From Cryptomeria japonica (taxonomy: Eukaryota; Streptophyta; Pinopsida; Cupressales; Cupressaceae): 64,000 bases of DNA. The position numbers and the translations under genes were made by a program. Positions 32,569 to 44,250 of the stretch are shown here, in pieces. The stretch is taken from the NCBI RefSeq assembly GCF_030272615.1, contig NC_081405.1:473958008-474022007 (forward strand), given 5' to 3'. How positions within the stretch are numbered: position 1 is the first letter of the stretch; each line of letters starts with the position of its first letter. Below the pieces are notes generated by a model, which searched no databases, was not told the origin of the DNA, and was given only the letters and a program-made list of their open reading frames with translations.

Positions 32569-33666
32569 CTACTGATTTTTCTTCAGTCTTCTTGACCCAT
32601 CTCTAAGTATGATCTTGTTGGATTTCACTAAATTTTTCTTTCCCTTTCTCATTTGATCCCCCATTATCGACTGGTAGATTTCTGCTTCTACAAAATTTAG
32701 CAATATGTCCAACCTCATTACATGCATAACATGTACCATTGTTCTTTTGAACTGCTTTGCTAAAACCGGTATAATTGCTTGACCTACACCAATTAGCCAT
32801 ATGTCCAAATTTCCACATGCATAACATTTAACATTCATTATGCAATCTTCTATCTTATGACCATACTTATTACATTTAGAACATTTATCGGGAGCAGAAT
32901 CAGAGTTCTGATTTGCTCTATTTCTACATTGCCTAGCTATGTGACCAAATCTATTGTAAACAAAACATCTACCATTAAATTTATAAGCATTAAACTGCCT
33001 TACCAGTGCCTTATGGTTTTGATCTTCATTAGCAGTACCATAACTTTGTCCTTGCTCAAATCCAACTCTACTAGAATCTCCAATTTGCCTTTGTCTCTTC
33101 AACAACTCATCTAGTTGTGCTGAACTAATCTTGAATCTTTCTTTATACTCACTTGTAGTAGTTAGATCATCTCTCAGAATTATCATTTGTCTCTCAATCT
33201 CTTTTTCATTGCTCTGGGATTGTACTAAATCAGTTCTCAACATATCATTCTCATGAACCAACCTACCACATTCTTCAAATTTGTTCTTCAGGGATACAAC
33301 AAGATTTTCTTCCCTTTTCTTTCAGTCCTCAATCTCTTTAGACATTCTCATAGTTATAGCTTGCATTTCATTTCTCATAACCATGTTCTCCTGACTCAAT
33401 TTCTGACATTGTTCCTTAAGTGCATCTTTCTCTTCATCATCTTGATTTTGCAAAAGTTCCTTCCTCCTAGCTTGAGCAGATGATAGCCTCTCTTGTAGGA
33501 CAAGAATGAATTTCTTAGCAGAATTCAATTCATCTTGTAGCTTTAAGTTCTTCAACCTTTCAACATCATAATCTTTAAGTGTCATCTCAAGTTGCTTTTC
33601 CAAACCCACGTCCATAGATTCTAGATTTAGGATCTCCCTCAAGCTGTTAAAATTCCTCTGAGGCAT
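32569..33666 (-). pseudogene. Gag-like protein: coiled coil plus four zinc knuckles
   Basis: Starts MPQRNFNSLREIL at 33666, directly next to the PBS. The coiled coil is long (33650-33050), with ITMRMSKEIED and ENDMLRTDL, and is broken by one stop near 33322. The knuckles are: C-F-V-Y-N-R-F-G-H-I-A-R-Q-C (second Cys changed to Tyr, about 32965), intact C-S-K-C-N-K-Y-G-H-K-I-E-D-C (about 32880), one spanning a frameshift near 32820 (C...KFGHMANWC) and intact C-Y-A-C-N-E-V-G-H-I-A-K-F-C (about 32730) in the shifted frame. The plan matches gag at 5970-7171. Confidence 0.8.
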
Positions 33667-33667
33667 A

Positions 33668-33681
33668 GGGCTCTAATACCA
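33668..33681 (-). other. Primer-binding site, initiator Met tRNA type
   Basis: The minus strand reads TGGTATTAGAGCCC, one mismatch from the plant initiator-Met complement TGGTATCAGAGCC, starting two bases inside the LTR edge. Confidence 0.88.
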
Positions 33682-33683
33682 AT

Positions 33684-35150
33684 TGTTGGAATCCGATAAC
33701 ACTGAGAAGGGGGGGGTGAATCAGTGTTATACCAGGAAGTCCAATTTAACCTTATTATAAAACATGCATACACCAACCGGTATACCTGTACATATAGAAT
33801 TGAAATAAGTAAAGCAACCAATAATCTAATCACAAAAATGAGAACAATAACACACAAAATTATACATGGAAAACTTCAAAGAGGAAAAACCACGGTGGGA
33901 TTTGTGACCCACAATATCAATCCACTAGCCATATGAAGAGAAATTACAAAATATAAGGGGCTTGCACTTGTAGGAACGCTTACAGCCTAGAGCACACTGC
34001 TCAATCACAAAAGGAGCCTCATTGACTACATATAAATCCACACTACAATCCAGAGAAGTGTGTGAACTACTAAGTTAGCATCTTCTATACCAGAATACAG
34101 TTCCAGTTTAAGATTTGTTTGTTTCGGTCTAAAACCCTAAACCCTTTCCCAGAATAACCCTTACATAAATATCCTCACATACATGATCACTCTGATATAT
34201 TTTGCATCATATCACATCCATATCTCCATTACTGGAATCCAATAACACTGAGAGGGGGGGTGAATCAGTGTTATACCAAGAAGTCCAATTTTAACCTTAT
34301 TAAAACATGCATACACGAACCAGTATACTGGTACATACATAATTGAAAGAAGTAAAGAAACCAATAAGCCAATAAAAAAAATGAGAACCATAACACACAT
34401 AATTATACTTGGAAAACCTCAAAAAGGAAAAACCACGATGGGATTTGTGACCCACAATATCAATCCACTGGCCATATGAAGAGATATTACAAAATATAAG
34501 GGGTTTGCACTTGCAGGAAGGCTTATAGCCTAGAGCACACTGCTCAATCACAAAAGGAGCCTCACTGACTACATATAAATCCAAACTACAATCTGGAGAA
34601 GTGTGTGAATTGCTAAGATAGCATCTTCTATGCTAGAATATAGTTCTGGTTTAAGCTCTGTCTATTCTGGTCTGAAACCCTAAACCCTTTCTCAGAATAA
34701 CCCTTACATAAATATCTTGATAGACATGATCACTTTGATATATTTCACATCATATCACATCCACATCTTCATTACCATTACAATTCCTATTTTTTTTATT
34801 ACCATGATGATATCAAAATGATCTAATCGAACTGATCTATATACCCTATAAAACTTATCATGTCTTATATCAGCTAGATAATATAAATATATGGATATAA
34901 AAAACAATTGCTGATGTTGGATCCAAGAGACATTAGAATCCAATACCAATAACCATACTATAAACCTTGTTGACCTGTATTGCCAATAACCAAATAAATC
35001 CTTCTATTTATCAGTGCTGGTGTTGGTGTCGGTGTCTCTAAAGTGCTTACCAGTACACAACTTAACCAAAACATGAAGCTGAAACAAGATACCATGTTGC
35101 CATCAATGACAACATAGTGAAACCAACCAGTTCAGTGTCAATTGTCAGCA
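33684..35150 (-). repeat. 5' LTR region with partial tandem LTR duplication
   Basis: 33684-34230 matches the first 0.55 kb (plus-strand order) of the left LTR. The sequence then restarts as TGGAATCCAATAACACTGAG at about 34233 and runs as a nearly full LTR to 35150 (...GTCAGCA), next to the TSD CATAA. A normal element would have one LTR here. Confidence 0.85.
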
Positions 35151-35155
35151 CATAA
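35151..35155. repeat. Target-site duplication CATAA, right
   Basis: Matches 27713-27717. Confidence 0.92.
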
Positions 35156-36263
35156 TCCTCCATGATTTTGTGCAAAAGATCATGGAAAATTGTTGTCATT
35201 TCTTGTTGGTATGTAGTTCTGACATTCTTGAGACCAAAAGGTATGACTTGATAACAAAAGGTGCCCCATGGTGTTGTGAATGTTGTTTTGTGTTGGTCTT
35301 CCTCTGTGATCCTAATCTGATTGTATCCAAAAAATCCATCCATAAGTGATAAAATTTCATGTCCCTCTGTGAGGTCTACAATCATTTCTATGTTGGGGAG
35401 CGGGAAATCATCCTTAGGGAAGGCTTTAATAAAATCTTGGAAATCTATGCAAATATGAATGCCCCCAACAAGTTTGCCAAAAATTACAACATTGGATACC
35501 CATTCACGATAATCTATTTGTTTTATGAATCCAACATCCAACATCTTTTGAAGCTCTGCTTTGACAAAGAGTGCAATGTATGGATGCATCTTGCATAATT
35601 TTTCTTCACTGGTTTTGCATCTGAATGAACAATAAGATTATGAAATACCAAGTCAAGATCTATACCTAGCATGTCAACATATGACTAGGCAAAATTGATC
35701 TTTGTTTCTATGAGAAAATTGATAAAGATTTGTTTCTATTGATCCGTGAAGGACTTAGCAATGAGCATATTTTTTGGGGTGTCTTTAGTGCCGACATTGA
35801 CAATGTACGTTTCTTCTATCAATAAAGTTGACCTGTCTTCTTGTTGAGGCACAATGGTAGGGAGGTCAAGTCCCTCATCCTCAAGTGCCTGATCCAAGTT
35901 TTCACTTTTGGATACGCCCTTTGTTTTTACTTTTTTCTCATCTAAAGGTGCCTCGGAGAGGTTTTCACCTAGGGAATCATGATTTTTCTTTTTATTATCT
36001 TTTTTGTGACTAAGGGCATTGACTTGACTACCAAAGCATCCATTCTCATGTAATTGAATCCCATGAACTCTATTCCAGTATTCTAAGTTGTGCATAGTCA
36101 AGAGAGCCATGAGAGCATTATTATTGATGCATATGTCTAAAGCAATTTTGTCTCATTGGTCCTAGTCTATAAGCTTGGGATGAACAAGTTGCAGCTCATA
36201 TGGGGTGGACGGGATTATGGGGGTGATGGTGTTGACATGGGTGTCAAAGAAGATGTCATCTTT
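35156..36263 (-). pseudogene. Pre-RT linker and N-terminal half of Ty3 RT
   Basis: 36110-35736 encodes a charged linker ending TPKNMLIAKSFTDQ. About 35730-35600 has a decayed DMLGIDLDLVFHNL-type motif. The RT palm and fingers run 35589-35156: VKAELQKMLDVGFI, VVIFGKLVGGIHICIDFQD, DDFPLPNIEMIVD, GYNQIRI, KTTFTTPWGTFCYQVIPFGL and HKIMEDY. The last Tyr belongs to YVDD, whose remaining V-D-D resumes at 27717. The right end meets the TSD of the insertion at 36269. Confidence 0.88.
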
Positions 36264-36268
36264 GTACT
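36264..36268. repeat. Target-site duplication GTACT, left
   Basis: Matches GTACT at 43250-43254. Confidence 0.92.
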
Positions 36269-36442
36269 TGTAGTAACATAAATTTATAACTCTAGCAATT
36301 TTCGAGCATATTAGGGTCCTCACACACGCAAAATCGAATCCCCTAGCCTGATCGGAGACAGGAGACTACTCAACCCTTGAAAACTACTTCTCCCTTACCC
36401 TTCGCACCACCCTGTCTACACTCTACCCTAGAGAAAAGGGTA

Positions 36443-36498
36443 GGATAGGGGTGTGACACCCCTATCCCCCCTAGGACAGGGGCATGGCACCCCTGTCC
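36443..36498. repeat. Pair of adjacent GC-rich hairpins in the LTR
   Basis: GGATAGGGGTGT and ACACCCCTATCC are perfect inverted 12-mers separated by one base. Next to them, GGACAGGGG and CCCCTGTCC flank a 7-base loop. The right LTR keeps only a degraded version near 42220-42260. Possibly a regulatory or termination structure. Confidence 0.7.
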
Positions 36499-36618
36499 CT
36501 GCCCTGTTTTGGGGAAGGACCTTTCCTGAGTTTGCATAGAAGGTTGTGCAATGAGCGAGAAAAATTCCTCGATGTCGGACTATGATGAAAATCAGTTTCA
36601 TTAACCCTAATTGACAAG

Positions 36619-36626
36619 TATAAAAG
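36619..36626 (+). promoter_or_regulatory. LTR TATA box
   Basis: TATAAAAG about 350 bp into the LTR. In the right LTR the site has decayed to TATACAAA. Confidence 0.55.
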
Positions 36627-37500
36627 TCACATTTCCCCTTCCATTTTGGCATAAGATAGATACATGATATCACACATTCAATCATTTAAGAGCATTCAAG
36701 CATTCTTTTCCAAAATTGAGCATTCTCAAGTCTCCCTTCAAGGCTAGGTGTTGCATTCAAGTCAAGGATTCAACCATTGAAGAGAAGATCAATTTCAACA
36801 TTCAACTTCATACAAGCATTTCTATCAACATCTCTATCACAACCTCCCTTGAGGTGATTTACATTTCAATCTTCCATTTACATTTACTTGCAAGTACTTT
36901 CTTTCATTACTTAGTTAATTCCAAAACTAGGGTTTGACCCAAAGGAAATCCCCCAATCCCAACCCATTTCCCTCTCTTTTCTATGTGTAGACTACATGTG
37001 TGTAGCTGTACTTTTGGATTTGGACTTCAGTTATAGAGGTAGAAAAACCCTTTTCATTTCATGGATTTTTTGGAGGACCGTGTACATTCCCGCCATAGTC
37101 TAGGCATCATTTTCTCAAATTCATAGGGTGGCTTCACCTTGACATATTACTACCAGATCCAGGTGGAAAACTTCATCCCATGCTTTGATCTCAAGTTATA
37201 AGTAATTGTTTATCACTTTTGCACTTAGTCTTTATACATAAATCAGTCAATTCCTTTCCATTTCAAATAGAAGAGGGGATTAACTTATCATTCTCATTTC
37301 ATTCAGAATTCTATCTTCTTCTTTGGAGGTTGAATATAGTGAAATCCCCCCCCCTTCTTCCAATGTAATCTGTGAAAAGTGTTTGACAGGAAATTTATAG
37401 TGAAACTCTCATCTCTCCTTGGAAGAAAAGGGTAGCTTTCCTCTTGATCTCTCATTCACACATTTTTCACCCACCATTACATTTTGGTGACATTACATTT

Positions 37501-37518
37501 TGGTGAATCTGACGTCTT
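37501..37518 (+). other. Candidate primer-binding site
   Basis: TGGTGAATCTGACGTCTT begins three bases after the LTR. The TTTGGTGA start recalls the TTTGGCGACTC-type PBS of Tat/Ogre elements. The tRNA was not identified. Confidence 0.55.
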
Positions 37519-38496
37519 GCATGCTTTTCTTTGAACAGAATTGCATATTTTTCATTTACAAGTTTCAAATTTCTGCAAACTTAGTGGTTAAATCATTAAA
37601 AATCCTAGTTTTTAAAATTAAAATTGAACTTGTGATTTGTAAAAATTGCTTGTGGTTATCTTAGATTTGAAAATTGTTTTTTTTGTCAAATTCAATTTCC
37701 TCATTGTCTTGTTCAATTTGCAAATCAAATTTACAAAATTAAGCGGTTACTTGTTAAAACCCTAATTTTCAAAAATCATCTTGAACTTGTGCAAAAATTG
37801 GATTACCATTTAATTTTCAGATTTTTTATTGTTCTTAGACTTGTTTTCATTCCTACAATTCAAATTTTCAATTTCCCTCATTTTTCCCAAAATTCAAATT
37901 TTAAAATTAAGTGGTTAGGTCATAAAACCAATTCCTCTTTTTCTTCAAAACCCTAATAGGGTCCTATTTTTACATTTGAACCTTAGTTTTGCCCATCTAG
38001 AAATCGTTAAATTTGTCAATTTTTTGGGGTTAGCTTTGAAATCATCGTAATATTCATTCCTCAAAAATTTTGAAAAAAGTTGGTCAGACCATGTGCACTC
38101 CCGCCACGGTCCTCGACTTTTTTCTTGAAATTTTGTGAGACTGTTATGACTATATTTAATAGTTTAAATCTAGAACATTGGCTGATTTTATTGATTTTTG
38201 ATCCCTCTAGAATCGAAAATACCTCCAAAATTCAGCATTTCAAATTTCAAGAACATTTTTAAAATTAAGAGGTTAATTATAATCTGCCTTGATTTTAAAG
38301 ATTCTGATTTAAAAATTAAGTGGTATTCCCTTGGCCCTAATTTTAAAATTCCAATTTCCTTTCATTTTTGGAAATTGTGTCATCCTCTTCTTCCAACAAA
38401 GTTCAAATTGTTTAATCAATATTTTCTTACATTTTGCATTAATCAATTTTGTAAGCTTTGTTCCAAAATTCAAAATTCAAAATTTTCCACTAGTGC
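37519..38496 (+). other. 5' leader of the gag-only element
   Basis: AT-rich and made of repeated AAATTCAAATTT/AATTAAGTGGTTA-like words. The frames at 38080-38516 have no domain and are not believed. A CCCGCCACGGTC motif near 38100 echoes CCCGCCATAGTC in the LTR (about 37090). Confidence 0.5.
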
Positions 38497-40140
38497 ATGA
38501 GTTTCACCACTATTAGTCCTACCTACACTATCCCTATTAAACAAAGCATTAGAATTAAGGTCTCCCAAGGTTTAATTACTAAGGAGATGGAGCCTAATTT
38601 GGGTGACTTTTTTAATGAGGATCATGCTAATTCTTCCTATCCTAATCATGTGCCTATTCACCCCATTGATGAATCCCATGATGAAGAAGAAGCTTCAACT
38701 AGGGTCTCTATAGATCAACTTTCTATATTGGACAATCAATTTGATAACTTTCAACAATGGATGTCCTAAGAATACCCTAATAGTGAAGCTCTTCCATTAA
38801 TTGAAGGACTTAAGCACATGATTCAAAGTGATAAGAATAGAATTGATATATTGTGTGGTGTTGCACATATTGTTGATTCTAATTTCATGCCTATCAAGAG
38901 TTGTGCCAAAACCCTAGGTTATTCACAATCTTCAAGACAAGTCAATCCTTCAATTCCTTTGACTACTCTTATGACTTGTATTCCTACTTTTACCTCCAAC
39001 ATCATGGCTATATCAACTCAAAATGTCATTCCTACAACCATTGGTCATGGGGGCAATCCATCTTCTTTATTTAATCCTCCATCTTTACTTACGTCTTCCA
39101 TAATTATTCCTATTATTCCTCAACCAATCAATGTGACACAAGGGGGAAATTCCTTCAACAACTTTGTTCCTCCTTTAATTGTCCCTTTTCCTATCCAATC
39201 ATCACCTATGCCTACTTATCATAATGTCCCACCACTTTATTCTCAGTCCATGCCTTCTTTCAATAACATCACACCACATTCTCAATTAGCTATGTCTAAT
39301 ATCAATTCTTCTACTGACGCAGCAATTAACAATCTTGCTCAAACTGTGTCTTCCTTACAACAATAAATTGCTTCTATGAGTCAATCCAAGTTTAGTGTGC
39401 CCACCTTTGATGTTGTGAGATCACTTTCTATTGATATTGTTAAATCCATGCCACCTAAACATGTTGAGGTCCCTCAATTAGAACTCTATAATGGAAAAGG
39501 TCATCCTCTTATGCATGTCAAAACATTTCAAACCTTGTGTACTGATTTTCCTTATGATCAAAGTTTGCTTACAAAATTGTTTACAAGAACGCTAAGAAAC
39601 AAGGCTTTACAATGGTATTGCTCGTTGCCTTCTTATTCTATCACTTCTTTTCAACAACTGGCAAATGCTTTCATCCAACAATTTCAAAACAACATTGGTC
39701 CTAAAATCACTTTGACCAATTTAATGCATTGTAAACAAGGTGTTAAAGAAAAAGTGATTGATTTCATTGGTAGATATAAGCATTTGTGTGCTCAAATTTT
39801 TTTTCCTGTACCAGATAATGATATTCAAAGAATTTTTATTTCTAATTTGCAAAAAGATATCAAGGAAAAGCGTCTTTTTTCTAAGTTTACTTCCTTTCTA
39901 TAGTTGTGCGCAACACTCCACAATTATAAACTAGTTGTGAGTCAAATGGAGCAATCCACTCCTTTGCCTCCAAGTGATAAGGGGGAGAGTGTTTAATAAC
40001 AGTTTGCAAAGTTCAAACCAACAAAAAGCTTCATCAAGTTCAATGATACAGTCAACAACAACAATGTGAATGCTACAACAAGTGTGCCTTCTATTTCTAA
40101 ATTTTTCAATAGAGAAAGACAATTTACTCCTTTGAATTAA
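38497..40140 (+). pseudogene. Ty3 gag (retrotrans_gag) with Pro/Ser-rich N-terminus
   Basis: One frame with three stops (about 38767, 39364 and 39901). The N-terminal part is acidic and then Ser/Pro/Thr-rich (38840-39350). The capsid-like core at 39376-39903 reads VPQLELYNGKGHPLMHVKTF, LTKLFTRTLRNKALQWYCSL, SFQQLANAFIQQF and VIDFIGRYKHL, the retrotrans_gag pattern. I see no zinc finger after it. Gag would form the particle; enzymes would have to come from another element. Confidence 0.85.
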
Positions 40141-40199
40141 TCTTTACATAGTATTATGTCTCAGTTGTTGCCAAGAAATTTTATCAAATTCACAAGTGT

Positions 40200-41243
40200 A
40201 TGAAATTTCCTCACAATGGCAAAATCATAAGTGTGAACCATAGCTTATTTAAACCATCCGAAAGAAGCTTTGGTGTTCCTAATGATTTCTTTTGGCCTAA
40301 GCAATTTAAATATCTTCCATCAAGGAGGGATGCTCTTTTTCAATCTTATCAAAAATGGAAGAAAGATATGATATTATCCTTAAGTCATCCTAGATCCCCA
40401 ACACTTCACATTCTTATTATTCTTCAAGATAAAGTTCTTCCCCTCATAGATACAACTAATCTCCCTCCTAAGGAAGATCATCAACCTATTACTATGGATG
40501 TGACTATACCTTCTCCTAAGAAGAACAACAATATTCTTCCTAAGTTTAGACCTGTACCTCCTCCTCATGATGGAACTGGTCTCCTTCCTACACCTAACTT
40601 TCCTCCTTTATATGGCTCAATTCCACCTTCTTCCTCTTAACAAGAGAAGAGGCATACTTCTCTTGTTCAACCTAAAATACCTCAACCTAAACCTTCAACT
40701 ATTAAGGAAATAAACATTCCTTTTTTTTCAAGTGTTCCTCCTCCTTCTCAACCTTCGACTAAGACTTGACAAAATTGTTGTACGAGAGAACACTGACAAA
40801 GATGCCATGTTCAAGCTGGTGAATTTTTCCCTCAAAATACTCAATCTCCTAAGAATCCAAAAGTTGACATGATTCCCTTTTCTCCTAAGAAAGATGTTAA
40901 ACCTACATCTCCAAATTATAAGTTGCACAAAATTTATGATGGATTTACTCCTATTCGTGTTCTTTCCCCTCTTCCTCTAAACTTTGATGAAGAAATGGGT
41001 GAAAATTTTATTCATGATGGCAATACAACTCCTAATGCTTTTGATAGTGAATATGAATATGTTGATCTAGACAAGCATTTATTAACTAAATTTTCACAAA
41101 CCCTAATCCTAGCTCCTAGAATTGAACAAAGTGACTTACAACATGAGCATAGTCCTTGTTTGGATCTTGTGATAACTCCATCTGTTGTGCTCGATGGTGC
41201 TCCTCTGGCATGTTGCTCGCCTTCCCAAAATAGTGATCAGTAA
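40200..41243 (+). pseudogene. Pro/Lys-rich extension of the gag-only element
   Basis: In a different frame from gag: FPHNGKIISVNHSLFKPSER (about 40205-40265), then a Pro-rich low-complexity stretch and a segment ending DLVITPSVVLDGAP (about 41210). The first motif resembles the region after protease in some plant Ty3 polyproteins. The rest is unrecognised. Stops near 40640 and 40770 split it. Confidence 0.5.
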
Positions 41244-42006
41244 GATCACAAGGCGGATGTCATGCTAGATAAGCAATATTAGCACTGTAGATCTTCTCTC
41301 TTTCTCCTCTCTTGCTCTTTTGTGGCTATTCTTCTATGTGTATCCCTTCTCTTCTATTATAATCTTAATGTCTATTTGGGGACAATGCAAAGCATTGAGA
41401 TATTTTCTTGGTCTCTTTCATGTTGACTCAAAAGACTCTTATCTTCCCTTTCTTCCAAGGAAGTTTCCTTTTTTGGGGGAATGATGATTATTATATGCAC
41501 ATATATATGATATATGAGTTATCATATAGCATACTGACCCCGAGGAAAGTGAAACTACCTCATGTTTTGTGTTCATTATCCTTGGGTTTATTCCTCAATT
41601 GGGGGCTAAATCCTTGCGATAACATGTTCCCTACATTCTCTCTCTCTTGGGTGTATCTTACCTAAAAGCAATTGGTCCCAATAAGGCATGCGCGATTTCT
41701 TGAACATAAGGGCATACACTCTACTCATATTTTCTTTCTTGATACTTAGAATTACTTAGTGAACTTTGTTTTGCTTTGTAATCTTTGGTATCCTTTTTTT
41801 CATGACTCATAGTGAGGGGAAATTTGCTACTTGCAATCATTATTCTCCCCTTATTGATATTCCCTTTTACTTTGTCAATCGAAGTCATAAGATCCTAAGT
41901 CCACTAGGGGCTTGGCGCATCTTACCTCCTTGACATGGTAAAATTCCTTTCATTCTTGTTCCCTTGTACTTTACCAATAGTATTGGCATACACTCATACT
42001 CCTGAT
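41244..42006 (+). other. 3' untranslated region of the gag-only element
   Basis: Pyrimidine-rich with no domain. The frame at 41408-41665 is not supported. It ends at the purine tract before the right LTR. Confidence 0.5.
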
Positions 42007-42021
42007 AAAGTGGGGGTGAAA
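42007..42021 (+). other. Polypurine tract
   Basis: AAAGTGGGGGTGAAA directly upstream of the LTR start TGTAGTGTC. Confidence 0.8.
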
Positions 42022-43249
42022 TGTAGTGTCATAAAATTATGACCCTAGCACTTTTTGATCATATTAGGCTCCTCACACACATGAAATTGAATCCCCTAGC
42101 CTAATTGGAGACCAGAGACTGCTCAACCCCTAAAAACTGCTTCTCCCTTGCCCTTCGCACCACCTTATCTACACTCTACCTTGGAGAAAAGGGCACGACA
42201 AGGGCATGGAACCACTATCCCCCCTAGGATAGGGGTGTGGCACTCCTATCCCTACCCTATTTTTGGGGAGGACCTTTCCTGAGTTTGTATAGAAGGTTGT
42301 GCAGTCAGCGGGAAAACTTCCCCGATGTCGACCTGTGACAAAAATAAGTTCCATTAACCCTAATTGACAAGTATACAAATCAAATTTCCCATTCCATTTT
42401 GGCATAAGATAGATACATGAGATCACACATTCAAGCATTCAAGAGAATTCAAGCATTCTTTTCTAGCATTGAGCATTCTCGAGTCTCCCTTCAAGGCTAG
42501 GTGTTGCATTCAAGTCAAGGATTCAACCATTGAAGAGAAGATCCATTTCAACATTCAACTTCATACAAGCATTTCTATCAACATCTCTATCACAACCTCC
42601 CTTGAGGTGAGTTACATTTCATTCTTCCATTTACATTTACTTGCAAGTACTTTCTTTGATTACTTGGTTAATTCCAAAATGGGGGTTTGACCCGAAGGCA
42701 AACCCCCAATCCCAACCCATTTTCCTCTCTTTTTTGTGTGTAGGTTGCAAGTGCGCACTCATACTTTCAAATTTGGACTTCATTTGCAGAGGTATAAAAA
42801 CCCTTTTCATTTCACGGATTTTTTGGAGGACCGTGTATATTCCCGCCATGGTCTAGGCAAATTTTCCTCAAATTCACAGAGCGGCTTCATCTTGACATAT
42901 TACTGCCAGATCCTGGTGCACAATTTCATCCCACGTTTAAATCTCAAGTTATAATTAATTCTTTGTCACTTTTGCACTTAGTCTCTATACATAATTCAAT
43001 CAATTCCTTTCCATTTCAAATAGAAGAGGGGATTAATTTATCATTCTCATTTCATTTAGAATTCTATCTTCTTCTTTGGAGGTTGAATCTAGTGAATTTT
43101 TTCCCTCTTTTTCCATTGTAATGCATGAAAAGTCTTTGAAGGGAAATCCATAGTGAAACTGTCATATCTCCTTGGAGGGAAAGGGTATCTTTCCTCTTGA
43201 TCTCTCATTCACACATTTTTCACCCACCATTACATTTGGTGACATTACA
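42022..43249 (+). repeat. 3' LTR
   Basis: TGTAGTGTCATAA...GGTGACATTACA, 1228 bp, partner of 36269-37497, followed by GTACT. Confidence 0.9.
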
Positions 43250-44250
43250 GTACTCAAAAGGTATTTCATGGAATTCTTTTTTATTAGAGTTTTCAACCTC
43301 CAATGAGGGACTTGAAGGTACCAGTGATAGTGATCTTAGGTACTGGAGTATAACCCAAGCCCCTGTTATACTTGTATGATATGGGATTTATCAGTGTTTT
43401 GATTCTTTTCTCTTCCGGCCTAGGCCATGTCCTTTGTAACCTATCTTATAGACTATGGCTGATGCTTTGGATACATCTTCTTGGGAATCTTTGTTGGTTC
43501 TTCATTTTCTTCATAGTACAACCATGAAGAAACATCTATCTCAAGACTTTCCTCATCAAGGGGGCCACATTGCTTGAAGGTGGTATCCTTACATTGTATA
43601 ACAGTTTTTTGATCTTTTTTTATTTCTTTGGGCTTACTAAATGACTTAGGAGACACAAGGAGATTGCCTATTAATAAGATATCCTCAAGTTTGTATTCTC
43701 TGCAACCATTGTCTAGGATCTTGACCTTGGGTTGTGTTTGAGATGAGGTGGAGGCGACTTTAAATGCATCAGATGGAGGAGATGGAGTGAGTCTATTTAA
43801 TGGGAAATGGTATGGATGTTTTCCTTCTAAGAGATTGAAATACTAGAAAGGTTGTGAATCACCTTTGATAGTGATCTCTCTACCATTGAAGGGATATTTA
43901 ATGCATTGATGGTAAGCAGAAGGAATGACTTGAAGGGAATGAACCCACGGGCGGTCGAGGAGAATGTTACAGGGGAGATCAAGATCCAAAGCTTGGCAAG
44001 GGGTCTCAATTGTAATAGGGCCCACTTGAAGAGATAAAGTGATCATTCCTTTGGAAACCCTTTTTTCATCATCATAGGCTTTGATTGTGATTCATCCTGA
44101 TGTATCAATTGAGTCCTCAAAAATCCCCAATTTCTTTATTAAGTTATATGTACAAAGATTGAGTCCAGACCCATCATCTATCAAGATTCATTTAACCTTG
44201 TGTTTTTAGATAAGAGCTTCAATATGCAATGGTTTATTATGATCATCATC
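43250..44250 (-). pseudogene. Aspartic protease of the large Ty3 element
   Basis: On the minus strand, about 44190-44110 gives IDDGSGLNLCTYNLIKKLG (active-site Asp in D-D-G-S) and the D-E-K-R strand. 44046-43843 gives the C-terminal half, with PCNILLDRPWVHSLQVIPSA. A linker with KVKILDNGCREYKLEDIL and the acidic 43656-43453 stretch follows before the TSD at 43250. Stops and a frameshift are present. Confidence 0.78.

Larger units (their letters stand above)
27718..35150 (-). mobile_element. Nested non-autonomous LTR retrotransposon (7.43 kb)
   Basis: Minus-strand element flanked by CATAA. The 3' LTR is 27718-28669, the PPT abuts it, the gene block runs 28921-33666, a PBS TGGTATTAGAGCCC lies at 33668-33681, and the 5' LTR region 33684-35150 contains an extra partial LTR. 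It has the same plan as 4789-12448: a gag-like gene with zinc knuckles and a long second gene, with no RT or integrase. It inserted into the RT of the large Ty3 element, so it is younger than that element. Confidence 0.9.
36269..37497 (+). repeat. 5' LTR
   Basis: TGTAGTAACATAA...GGTGACATTACA, 1229 bp, alignable with 42022-43249. It has TATAAAAG at 36619-36626, two GC-rich hairpins at 36443-36498 and TTTTTTGGAGGACCGTGTA near 37060. Confidence 0.9.
36269..43249 (+). mobile_element. Nested gag-only Ty3-type LTR element (6.98 kb)
   Basis: LTRs 36269-37497 and 42022-43249, TSD GTACT, a PBS-like TGGTGAATCTGACGTC directly after the left LTR and a purine tract before the right one. The interior codes only for a gag-like protein and a Pro-rich extension (38497-41243), with no protease, RT or integrase. 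This is the plan of non-autonomous terminal-repeat-with-gag elements. It lies between the protease and RT of the large minus-strand Ty3 element and points the opposite way. Confidence 0.9.
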
